Assembly (NCBI GenBank): GCA_903884105.1
Contig: CAISDJ010000096.1
Span: forward strand, 1-64,000
DNA from: an uncultured Pseudomonadota bacterium
Lineage (GTDB): Bacteria; Pseudomonadota; Gammaproteobacteria; Steroidobacterales; Steroidobacteraceae
DNA length: 64,000 nucleotides
Reading direction: 5' to 3'
Made by a program: the position numbers and the translations under genes. The notes below the pieces were generated by a model that was given only the letters and a program-made list of their open reading frames with translations, searched no databases and had not been told where the DNA came from. Positions within the stretch are counted from its first letter, which is position 1. Each line of letters opens with the position of its first letter. This document shows, piece by piece, positions 55,833 to 63,755 of this stretch.

Positions 55833-58665
55833 CGGGATTCCGCCTGATGCGCAGTTGCTGCGCCGCTGCTTCGCGGTGTCGCAGCTGCCAGTTCGCAGGC
55901 TGGGTCACGCGCACCACCTGGACGGCGGTGACCTTGTACTCCGGGCAATTGGTCGCCCAGTCCGAGTTGTCGGTGGTCACGACATTCGCACCCGACTCCG
56001 GGAAGTGGAACGTGGTGTAGACGACGCCGGGCTGTACCCGCGTCGTGACTTCGGCGCGCAGCACGGTGTCGCCCGCACGACTCGCCACGCCCACCCAGTC
56101 CGCATCGCGGATGCCACGTTCTTCAGCATCGTGCGGATGAATCTCGAGCCGATCTTCCGGATGCCATACGACATTGGCCGTCCGTCTTGTTTGCGCGCCG
56201 ACGTTGTACTGTGTCAGCACCCGCCCTGTTGTCAGGATCAGCGGAAAGCGGGCGTTGACCCGCTCGTCCGTCGGCACGTACTCGGTGACATAGAAGCGGC
56301 CCTTGCCGCGCACGAAGTGATCGACATGCATGGTCGGCGTACCTTCTGGCGCTGCATCGTTGCAGGGCCACTGGATACTGCCGAGGTGCTCGAGCTTGTC
56401 GTACGACACGCCCGCGAAGGTCGGCGTGAGGCGGGCAATCTCGTCCATGATCTCGGACGGATGCGAGTAACTCATGCTGAACCCGAGCTTCTGCGCGAGC
56501 GCAACAGTCACTTCCCAGTCCGCGAGACCCGCCAGCGGTTCCATGACCTTGCGGACACGCGAGATGCGCCGCTCGGCATTCGTGAATGTGCCGTCTTTTT
56601 CAAGGAACGAGGAGCCCGGCAGGAACACATGCGCATACTTGGCCGTTTCGTTCAGGAACAAGTCCTGGATGACGATGCACTCCATCGCCGCGAGCGCCGC
56701 TGTCACGTGTTGCGTGTTCGGGTCGGACTGCGCGATGTCCTCGCCCTGGATGTAGAGTCCCTTGAAGCTGCCATCGAGCGCCGCCTCGAACATGTTGGGA
56801 ATCCGCAGACCAGGCTCGTTCTGCAGGTGGACGCCCCACATCGATTCGAACAGGCCCCGCACGCTGTCATCGCCCACATGCCGATAACCGCTGAACTCAT
56901 GGGGGAACGAGCCCATGTCGCACGAGCCCTGGACATTGTTCTGGCCGCGCAGAGGATTCACGCCGACGCCGGGGCGGCCTAGATTGCCGGTGGCCATCGC
57001 CAGGTTCGCGATCCCCATGACCATCGTGGTGCCCTGGCTGTGCTCAGTAACGCCGAGACCGTAGTAGATCGCGCCGTTGCCCGCGCGCGCATAGAGCCGC
57101 GAAGCTCGACGCACGATGTCGGCAGGAACGCCGGTGATGGCCTCGGTAGCCTCGGGTGAATTCCTCGGCTCGGCGACAAACGCCTGCCACTGGGCGAAAG
57201 ACGCCGCCTCGCACCGCTCGGCAATGTAGTTCGTTCGCGCCAATCCTTCGGTGACCACCACGTGTGCGAGGGCATTGACCAGCGCAACGTTGGTCCCGGG
57301 ACGCAACTGCAGATGGCATTCGGCCTCGATATGGGGCGTCCGAACGATGTCGATGGCGCGCGGATCGACCACGATGAGCTTGGCTCCCTCGCGCAAGCGC
57401 CGCTTCATCTGCGAGCCAAAGACCGGGTGGCCTTCGGTCACATTGGCGCCGATCAGCAGGATCACGTCCGCGTGCATCACGGAGTCGAACTCCTGCGTGC
57501 CAGCGGATTCGCCGAGCGTGCTCTTCAATCCGAACCCGGTCGGGGAATGGCAAACGCGCGCGCAGGTGTCGACATTGTTGTTGCCGAATGCGGCACGCAC
57601 GAGCTTTTGCACGAGGAACGTCTCCTCGTTGGTACAGCGGGACGACGTAATGCCGCCGACGGCATCGCGGCCGTGATCGGCCTGGATGCGCTTGAACTCC
57701 GAAGCCGCGTAGGCGAGCGCCTCATCCCAGCTGACTTGGGTCCAGGGATCCGTGATCCTGCTGCGGATCATCGGTGAACGAATGCGGTCTGCGTGGGTGG
57801 CGTAGCCCCACGCAAACCGGCCCTTGACGCAGGCATGGCCGTGGTTCGCCTGACCGTGGCGATTCGGCACCATGCGAACCACCGTGTCGTCCTTGACCTC
57901 TGCCGTCAGTGAGCAGCCGACGCCGCAATACGCACAGGTCGTCGTCACCGACCTGGTGGGCGACCCGAGCGCAATGAGCGACTTCTCGGTCAATGCAGCG
58001 GTGGGGCAGGCCTCAACACAGGCGCCGCATGAAACGCACTCTGAATCGAGGAATGAATCGTTCTGGCTGGCAGCCACCTTTGACTCAAATCCCCGTCCTT
58101 CAATCGTGAGAGCGAACGTCCCTTGCGTTTCGTCGCAGGCGCGTACACAGCGGGAACAGACGATGCACAGATCCGGGTCGAACTTGAAGTAGGGATTGCT
58201 TGTATCGGCGGGGCGCGGTCGGGCAGTTGCCCCTGTCGCGCCGTAAGGAGTGGACTTGACGCCGACGACTTCGGCCATATCCTGCAGTTCGCAGTGGTTA
58301 TTGGCCGGGCAGGTATCGCAGTCGAGCGGATGATCGGAGACATACAGCTCCATCACGCCCTTGCGCAGCTGTGCAAGCTTGTCGCTCTGCGTGCGGATCT
58401 TCATGCCGTCTGCCACTTCGGTCGTACACGAAGCGGGATAGCCCTTGCGACCTTCGATCTCGACAAGACACAGCCGGCAGGAGCCGAATGCCTTCAACGA
58501 GTCGGTCGCGCATAGTTTCGGGATGCGCTCGCCCGCCAGGGCGGCCGCACGCATGACGGACGTGCCTTGCGGAACCGAGACAGCCACGCCGTCGATGTGG
58601 ACAGTGACCTGCAGCGGGTCCGTGCTGACAGGCGTGCCGTGATCCGTATGGTCGATGGAGTACAT
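55816..58665 (-). CDS. fdsA: NAD-dependent formate dehydrogenase alpha subunit (FdsA)
   Basis: 949 aa. Molybdenum/tungsten-bis-MGD catalytic subunit oxidising formate to CO2. From N to C: a [2Fe-2S] domain (CRLCLVEI and related Cys), a His/Cys [4Fe-4S] motif (CDTCPANNHCELQ), two ferredoxin clusters (CIVCSRCVRAC and CVSCGACVEACP), the Mo-domain cluster CAYCGVGC, and the metal-ligand Cys in CARVCHSPTG followed by the catalytic-pocket His. A Cys, not selenocysteine, is used. The ATG directly abuts heptamer repeats with no Shine-Dalgarno; the true start may lie a few codons in. Confidence 0.95.
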   Translation of the reverse strand: MYSIDHTDHGTPVSTDPLQVTVHIDGVAVSVPQGTSVMRAAALAGERIPKLCATDSLKAFGSCRLCLVEIEGRKGYPASCTTEVADGMKIRTQSDKLAQLRKGVMELYVSDHPLDCDTCPANNHCELQDMAEVVGVKSTPYGATGATARPRPADTSNPYFKFDPDLCIVCSRCVRACDETQGTFALTIEGRGFESKVAASQNDSFLDSECVSCGACVEACPTAALTEKSLIALGSPTRSVTTTCAYCGVGCSLTAEVKDDTVVRMVPNRHGQANHGHACVKGRFAWGYATHADRIRSPMIRSRITDPWTQVSWDEALAYAASEFKRIQADHGRDAVGGITSSRCTNEETFLVQKLVRAAFGNNNVDTCARVCHSPTGFGLKSTLGESAGTQEFDSVMHADVILLIGANVTEGHPVFGSQMKRRLREGAKLIVVDPRAIDIVRTPHIEAECHLQLRPGTNVALVNALAHVVVTEGLARTNYIAERCEAASFAQWQAFVAEPRNSPEATEAITGVPADIVRRASRLYARAGNGAIYYGLGVTEHSQGTTMVMGIANLAMATGNLGRPGVGVNPLRGQNNVQGSCDMGSFPHEFSGYRHVGDDSVRGLFESMWGVHLQNEPGLRIPNMFEAALDGSFKGLYIQGEDIAQSDPNTQHVTAALAAMECIVIQDLFLNETAKYAHVFLPGSSFLEKDGTFTNAERRISRVRKVMEPLAGLADWEVTVALAQKLGFSMSYSHPSEIMDEIARLTPTFAGVSYDKLEHLGSIQWPCNDAAPEGTPTMHVDHFVRGKGRFYVTEYVPTDERVNARFPLILTTGRVLTQYNVGAQTRRTANVVWHPEDRLEIHPHDAEERGIRDADWVGVASRAGDTVLRAEVTTRVQPGVVYTTFHFPESGANVVTTDNSDWATNCPEYKVTAVQVVRVTQPANWQLRHREAAAQQLRIRRNPDATTS

Positions 58666-58707
58666 GACTGGCGATAAGCGACTAGCGACTAGCGACTGGC
58701 GACTGGG
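58666..58707. repeat. Heptamer tandem array spanning fdsB stop to fdsA start (GACTAGC type)
   Basis: Six 7-mers in perfect register: GACTGGC, GATAAGC, GACTAGC, GACTAGC, GACTGGC, GACTGGG. On the minus strand they encode the last residues of FdsB (PQSPVASR region), form its TAG stop, and then run up to the base before the fdsA ATG. No inverted second arm. The unit is related to the metK-ahcY array. Confidence 0.95.
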
Positions 58708-60238
58708 GAAGGAAGTCTTCCGGGAAGTATTTCAGTGCGCTCTGCACGGGGAACGGTGTCATGCCGCCGAGACCGCACAACGAGCCGTGCACCATGGTCT
58801 CGCACAGGTCGTTGAGGAGCGCCAGGTTCTGTTCGCGGTCCGTGCCGGCCACAATGCGATCGATGACCTCCACGCCTCGTGTCGATCCGATCCGGCAGGG
58901 CGTGCACTTGCCGCAGGATTCATGGGCGCAGAAGGCCATCGCGTAGCGCGCCATGCGGGCCATGTCGACCGTGTCGTCGAACGCGACGATGCCGCCATGC
59001 CCGAGGAGCGCGCCGATGCCGCTCAACGTCTCGTAGTCGACAACGGTATCGAACTGCGAAGCGGGCACGTAGGCGCCGAGCGGCCCGCCGATCTGGACCG
59101 CGCGCAGCGGCCGGCCCGACGCGGAACCGCCGCCATAGTCATAGAGAAGCTCGCGCAACGTCAGTCCGAACGCCCGCTCCACCAGGCCGGCATGCTTGAG
59201 GTTGCCTGCCAATTGAATGGGCAGCGTGCCGCGTGACTTTCCGGAGCCGAGCTGCCGGTAGGCCTCTGCTCCCTTATGCAGGATCGCGGGCACACTGGCG
59301 AGCGTAATGACATTGTTGACGACGGTCGGCATGCCGAACAGGCCCTTGATTGCGGGCAGCGGGGGCCGCACACGCACTTCCCCGCGGCGGCCCTCGAGGC
59401 TCTCGAGCATCGACGTTTCCTCGCCACAGATGTACGCCCCCGCTCCGAGGCGAACGTCGATGTCGAAGTGGGCGCCACTGCCCATGATGTTCTGGCCGAG
59501 GAAGCCGGTGCGACGCGCAGCCGCAAGCGCCTCGCCGAGCACCCGATGGGCATGGGGGTATTCCACGCGCAGGTAGATGTAGCCCTGCGTCGCACCCACA
59601 GCCAGGCCCGCAATCGTCATGCCCTCGATCAGCTGGAAAGGATCGCCTTCCATGAGCATGCGATCGGCAAACGTGCCCGAATCGCCTTCATCTGCGTTGC
59701 ACGCGATGTACTTTTGTGGCGCGGCCTGCTCGAGCACGGTCTTCCACTTGATGCCCGTGGGAAAGGCGGCACCGCCGCGGCCGCGCAAACCGGATTCAGT
59801 CACGACGCGGACGATGTCGACCGGAGAGGTCTGCAGCGCTTCACGCAGCCCCTGGAATCCGTCATACGCCACGTATTCCGCGACGCTCACAGGATCGATC
59901 ACACCGACTCGGGCAAACGTCACTCGCTGTTGACTCTTGAGATAGGGATGCTGATCGATGGGTCCGAGCGACAAGCGATGCGGCGCGCCCGCAAGGAAGC
60001 CGGCCTCGAACAGGTTCGCCACATCGGCGGTGCCCACCGGACCGTAAGCGACCCTACCCTCGGGAGACGCGACTTCAACCAGGGGCTCGAGCCAGCTGAG
60101 ACCTCGCGACCCATTGCGCACGATGCGCACGGCGACGCCGCGTTCGCGGGCCTGCCGGCCGATCTCGGCTGCAACGCCATCCGCATCGAGCGCGACGGCC
60201 GACGCATCCCGCGGCACATAGACGCTCACCGCGCTCAC
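58682..60238 (-). CDS. fdsB: Formate dehydrogenase beta subunit, NADH/FMN-binding (FdsB)
   Basis: 518 aa from a GTG at 60238 (overlapping the fdsG stop); the open frame extends upstream without similarity. Passes electrons to NAD+. An N-terminal thioredoxin-like region (1-130), then the NuoF-like core: SGLRGRGGAAFPTGIKWK, CNADEGDSGTFADR, GAGAYICGEETSMLESLEG and the [4Fe-4S] motif ESCGKCTPCRIG. The normal end is near YFPEDFLP; QSPVASR and the stop are encoded by heptamer repeats. Confidence 0.95.
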   Translation of the reverse strand: MSAVSVYVPRDASAVALDADGVAAEIGRQARERGVAVRIVRNGSRGLSWLEPLVEVASPEGRVAYGPVGTADVANLFEAGFLAGAPHRLSLGPIDQHPYLKSQQRVTFARVGVIDPVSVAEYVAYDGFQGLREALQTSPVDIVRVVTESGLRGRGGAAFPTGIKWKTVLEQAAPQKYIACNADEGDSGTFADRMLMEGDPFQLIEGMTIAGLAVGATQGYIYLRVEYPHAHRVLGEALAAARRTGFLGQNIMGSGAHFDIDVRLGAGAYICGEETSMLESLEGRRGEVRVRPPLPAIKGLFGMPTVVNNVITLASVPAILHKGAEAYRQLGSGKSRGTLPIQLAGNLKHAGLVERAFGLTLRELLYDYGGGSASGRPLRAVQIGGPLGAYVPASQFDTVVDYETLSGIGALLGHGGIVAFDDTVDMARMARYAMAFCAHESCGKCTPCRIGSTRGVEVIDRIVAGTDREQNLALLNDLCETMVHGSLCGLGGMTPFPVQSALKYFPEDFLPQSPVASR

Positions 60239-60711
60239 GGCTTGGCCTCTGCCTGCGCAAGCAACTCGTCGAAGCGCTCCGGTGTCACGCGTGCGTGGAC
60301 CGCGCCGTCTATCATGAGTGCGGGCGACGCCGAGCACAGCCCCAGGCAATACACCGGATGCAACGACACGCTGCCGTCGGCGCTGGATTCTCCGAACCGC
60401 AGCTGGGTTCGCTGTTCAACATGCGCCGCCAGGCGGTCGCCGTGCAGCGCCTGACAGGATTCCGCACGGCAGACTTCGATGCGCACCCTGGCGGGCGGCC
60501 GGTCGCGAAAATGGTGATAGAAGCTGACGACTCCCTGCACCTCTGCTCGCGACAGGTTCAGCTCATCCGCCAGCACCGGGATTACGCTGGCGGGCACGTA
60601 TCCGGCTTGGGTCTGGATCGCATGCAGCATGACGAGCAGTGGACCGGGCTGATCCTTGAGGGGCGTGATCAGGGCCAGGATCTCTTCGCGGGAGGGTTGG
60701 GTGTCAAACAT
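60235..60711 (-). CDS. fdsG: Formate dehydrogenase gamma subunit, [2Fe-2S] (FdsG)
   Basis: 158 aa. NuoE-like thioredoxin-fold protein. Conserved segment YVPASVIPVLADELNLSRAE, then GVVSFYHHFRD, and four cluster ligands: EVCRAESCQ and YCLGLCSASPA. First gene of the fds group on this strand, 21 bases after fghA, and overlapping fdsB by 4 bases. Confidence 0.95.
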   Translation of the reverse strand: MFDTQPSREEILALITPLKDQPGPLLVMLHAIQTQAGYVPASVIPVLADELNLSRAEVQGVVSFYHHFRDRPPARVRIEVCRAESCQALHGDRLAAHVEQRTQLRFGESSADGSVSLHPVYCLGLCSASPALMIDGAVHARVTPERFDELLAQAEAKP

Positions 60712-60732
60712 GGGTTCCGCACCGGGATGACT

Positions 60733-61623
60733 TCAGGGCAGCCGCGTTAGCGTCCGTGCATGGTGCCGCAGGTGGTCTTCCATGAACGTCGAAATGAAGT
60801 AGTAGCCGTGATCGTATCCGGTGTGGCGACGCAGCGTCAGCGGATAGTTGGTCTTGCGGCAGGCTTCCTCGAAGAGCTGCGGATAGAGCTGCTGGTCCAG
60901 AAACGGATCGGACAGGCCCTGGTCGATCAGGATCGGAGGACGGCTGCGTGGATCCTTGATGCGCGACACCAATTCGGTCGCGTCATAGGCCTTCCAGCGT
61001 TCTCGATCCGGACCCAGATAGCGGGTGAATGCCTTTTCGCCCCACTGGGAATGCATCGGCGCCGCGATGGGAGCAAAGGCGGAGACGGACTGGAACAGGT
61101 CGGGATGCTTGAGGCCAATCGTGAGCGCGCCATGACCACCCATCGAGTGACCGAAGATGCCCATGCGCGACGCATCGACCGGGAAATTCCCCTCGATCAG
61201 CGTTGGCAATTCCCGCGTGACATACGAGTACATCCGGTAGTGCCTTGCCCAGGGCTCCTCGGTGGCATCCAGGTAGAACCCGGCCCCGACGCCGAAATCC
61301 CAACTGTCGGTGTCGCCCGGCAACGGCACGCCGCGTGGACTCGTATCCGGCGAGACCAGCATGATGCCAAGCTCGGCAGCAATCCGCTGCGCGCCAGCCT
61401 TGATCATGAAAGTTTCTTCGGTACAGGTGAGGCCGGAGAGGTAGTACACCACCGGCACCTGCTGCTTCAGCGCGAGCGGCGGCACGAACACTGAAAACCG
61501 CATTGAACAGCGCATCTCTGCGGAGTCGTGGCGATAGAAACCCATGACGCCGCCAAAGCACTGATGGAGATTCACGATCTCCAGATGCTCGGCGTTCATC
61601 ACCTTCTCGAAATCAGCATTCAT
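60733..61623 (-). CDS. fghA: S-formylglutathione hydrolase
   Basis: 296 aa from the ATG at 61623 with GAGG upstream; another ATG eight codons further in (61599) would give the shorter E. coli-like form. Esterase-D family enzyme: HQCFGGVMGFYRHDS, VPVVYYLSGLTCTEE, nucleophile elbow GIFGHSMGGHGAL, and the Asp and His of the triad in DQGLSDPFL and GYDHGYYFI. Releases formate from S-formylglutathione. Located 21 bases after adhC and 21 bases before fdsG. Confidence 0.95.
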   Translation of the reverse strand: MNADFEKVMNAEHLEIVNLHQCFGGVMGFYRHDSAEMRCSMRFSVFVPPLALKQQVPVVYYLSGLTCTEETFMIKAGAQRIAAELGIMLVSPDTSPRGVPLPGDTDSWDFGVGAGFYLDATEEPWARHYRMYSYVTRELPTLIEGNFPVDASRMGIFGHSMGGHGALTIGLKHPDLFQSVSAFAPIAAPMHSQWGEKAFTRYLGPDRERWKAYDATELVSRIKDPRSRPPILIDQGLSDPFLDQQLYPQLFEEACRKTNYPLTLRRHTGYDHGYYFISTFMEDHLRHHARTLTRLP

Positions 61624-61644
61624 CAGGGCCTCTGCCACCGGAAA

Positions 61645-62754
61645 CTAGAACGTCACGACGCTACGAATGGACTCGCCGCTGTGCATCAGGTCGAAGGCGT
61701 CGTTGACGCGCTCGATGGGCATCACGTGCGTGATCAGGTCGTCGATGTTGATCTTGCCGTCCATGTACCAGTCTACAATCTTTGGCACGTCGGTGCGTCC
61801 GCGCGCGCCCCCAAAGGCCGTCCCCTTCCAGACCCGGCCGGTGACCAGCTGGAACGGCCGCGTCTTGATCTCCTGGCCGGCCCCCGCCACGCCGATGATG
61901 ATCGACTCACCCCACCCTCGGTGCGTGCATTCCAGCGCCTGGCGCATCAGGTCCACGTTGCCGACGCACTCGAAGCTGTAGTCCGCGCCGCCGTCCGTCA
62001 ACGCCACCAGGTGTGCAACGAGATCGCCGCCGACTTCCCGGGGATCGACGAAATGGGTCATGCCGAACTTCTCGGCGAGCGGCTTGCGGCCCGGATTCAG
62101 GTCTACACCGATGATCTTGTTGGCGCCCACCATGCGTGCGCCCTGGATGACATTCAGTCCGATGCCTCCCAAACCGAACACGACTACATTGGCGCCCGCC
62201 TCGACTTTGGCGGTATTGATCACCGCGCCGATGCCGGTGGTCACGCCGCAACCGATGTAGCAGACCTTGTCGAACGGCGCGTCCTCGCGGATCTTCGCGA
62301 GCGCGATCTCGGGCAGCACGGTGTAGTTCGCGAACGTCGAGCACCCCATGTAGTGATGGATCTTCTCGCCACCAATGGAGAAGCGGCTGGTACCGTCCGG
62401 CATCACGCCTTTGCCCTGCGTCGCACGGATGGCCGTGCACAGGTTCGTCTTGTGCGAGGTGCACGACTTGCACTGCCGGCACTCGGGCGTATAGAGCGGG
62501 ATCACGTGATCGCCTTTCTTCAGCGTCGTGACGCCGCGCCCCACCTCGACCACAACGCCTGCGCCCTCATGACCGAAAATAACGGGGAAAAGCCCTTCCG
62601 GATCGGCGCCCGAGCGAGTGAACTCATCGGTGTGGCAGACACCGCTCGCCTTGATCTCAACCAGCACTTCGCCGTCCCTCGGGCCTTCGAGCTGTACGGT
62701 CTCGATCGATAGCGGCGCTCCCGCCTGCCACGCTACAGCAGCCTTGACGTCCAT
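61645..62754 (-). CDS. adhC: S-(hydroxymethyl)glutathione dehydrogenase (class III alcohol dehydrogenase)
   Basis: 369 aa from the ATG at 62754 with AGAGGAAC upstream; equal to E. coli FrmA in length. Oxidises the glutathione-formaldehyde adduct. Catalytic zinc residues in SGVCHTDEFTRSG and FGHEGAGVV, structural zinc in ECRQCKSCTSHKTNLC, Rossmann GLGGIGLNVIQGARM, and the C-terminal VNDAFDLMHSGESIRSVV. First gene of the formaldehyde-to-CO2 operon. A promoter candidate lies about 190 bases upstream. Confidence 0.97.
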   Translation of the reverse strand: MDVKAAVAWQAGAPLSIETVQLEGPRDGEVLVEIKASGVCHTDEFTRSGADPEGLFPVIFGHEGAGVVVEVGRGVTTLKKGDHVIPLYTPECRQCKSCTSHKTNLCTAIRATQGKGVMPDGTSRFSIGGEKIHHYMGCSTFANYTVLPEIALAKIREDAPFDKVCYIGCGVTTGIGAVINTAKVEAGANVVVFGLGGIGLNVIQGARMVGANKIIGVDLNPGRKPLAEKFGMTHFVDPREVGGDLVAHLVALTDGGADYSFECVGNVDLMRQALECTHRGWGESIIIGVAGAGQEIKTRPFQLVTGRVWKGTAFGGARGRTDVPKIVDWYMDGKINIDDLITHVMPIERVNDAFDLMHSGESIRSVVTF

Positions 62755-62939
62755 GAAGTTCCTCTCGTCGTCGTTCTCTAAAGGGTAAAGCGAGCACACA
62801 TTCGCTGCGACACTGAGCCATCAGCACCCTCGCGGCAGGCACGCTGATGACCGCTCATCGCTGTGATGATCGCCGCTCATGCGCTCGGTCTTCCGGCCTT
62901 CGCACAGAGGGCCCATCAGGGGATTCCCTGCATGAGCTC

Positions 62940-62968
62940 ACGATAGCCGGTGATTTTACGCCTGTAAA
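62940..62968 (-). promoter_or_regulatory. adhC promoter candidate overlapped by a palindrome (possible TetR operator)
   Basis: On the minus strand TTTACA (62968-62963) and TATCGT (62945-62940) are separated by 17 bases, a reasonable sigma-70 promoter (5/6 and 4/6 matches). The -35 hexamer lies inside the palindrome TTTACGCCTGTAAA (62955-62968), perfect 5-base arms around GCCT. The TetR gene lies 95 bases away in the other direction, so it may bind here. Prediction only. Confidence 0.4.
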
Positions 62969-63050
62969 CAAAGCCCGGGTGCGATATCCGAGGCTCGACG
63001 CTAAGTGCCTGACCGCACAGAAAAGGTTTTCCGTAACGTCTCCTCGTGCA

Positions 63051-63056
63051 TATACT
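63051..63056 (+). promoter_or_regulatory. -10 element of the TetR gene, likely leaderless start
   Basis: TATACT ends 6 bases before the ATG at 63063, so transcription would begin at or next to the A of the start codon. There is no Shine-Dalgarno sequence between. The -35 side (TTTTCC around 63028) is weak. Confidence 0.4.
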
Positions 63057-63062
63057 AAAGCT

Positions 63063-63728
63063 ATGCTAGGAAATGACCAGAAACCCAGCGGCAACGTCGA
63101 TTCAGCGGTGCGCGAACGTCTATTGCGCGCGGCTGTGGATTCCTTCGCGGCCTTTGGCTACGAGGGATCGTCACTCCGGACCATCGCACAGCAGGCCGGC
63201 GTCGCTTTCCAGCTGATCACGTACTATTTCGGCTCCAAGGAAGACTTGTGGATGGCGGCGGTGGACTACCTGTTCGCCTCGCGCATCAAGTCGTCGCAGG
63301 TCGCCCTGGACGCCGACATGGATTTTCCGCAGCAACTGCGGACGTGGGTGCACACGGCCATCGCCCTTGCGATTCATGAACCGCAACTGCGGCAGATCAT
63401 GTGCCAGGAATTCCTCGCCAACAGCGAGCGTTATGGCAAACACATCCGCGTGCAGGCTCGCGAACATGCCGGGCCGCTCGCCAGCTTCCTGGATCAGGCA
63501 CAGCGTCGCGGCGAGTTGACCCGTTTTTCGTCGCGCGAGATGCTGCTGATCCTGCGCGGCCTCGTCGTGATGGCAACCGTATCGCCGGATGACATCGTGT
63601 CGCTCATCGGCGGCCGCATCGATAACGAAAGGACAATCGACATGCTGACGGACTTCGCCTGCAATGTCTTCCTGCGCGGCGAAGGCATCCCCGCACTGAA
63701 GCAGATCGCTGCCGTCGCCGCGTCCTGA
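63063..63728 (+). CDS. TetR-family transcriptional regulator
   Basis: 221 aa. N-terminal helix-turn-helix: RERLLRAAVDSFAAFGYEG, SLRTIAQQAGVAFQLITYYFGSK. The ligand-binding part (about 75-221) includes IHEPQLRQIMCQEFLANSERYG and a WHG-like C-terminus resembling the CerR/DUF1956 type. Its ligand is unknown. Divergent from the formaldehyde-oxidation operon, which makes control of that operon plausible but unproven, and 27 bases before a creatininase-family gene. Confidence 0.92.
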   Translation: MLGNDQKPSGNVDSAVRERLLRAAVDSFAAFGYEGSSLRTIAQQAGVAFQLITYYFGSKEDLWMAAVDYLFASRIKSSQVALDADMDFPQQLRTWVHTAIALAIHEPQLRQIMCQEFLANSERYGKHIRVQAREHAGPLASFLDQAQRRGELTRFSSREMLLILRGLVVMATVSPDDIVSLIGGRIDNERTIDMLTDFACNVFLRGEGIPALKQIAAVAAS

Positions 63729-63755
63729 CGCCCGCCGGACGCCGGGCCAACCCGC

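Larger units (their letters stand above)
62755..63062. other. 308-bp divergent control region between adhC and the TetR gene
   Basis: No gene. It holds a promoter candidate and palindrome on the adhC side and a -10 element at the TetR side, listed separately. Otherwise GCTCATCGC-like short repeats around 62850-62880 are visible (GCTCATCG at 62853, GCTCATGCG at 62874), without clear meaning. Confidence 0.5.
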
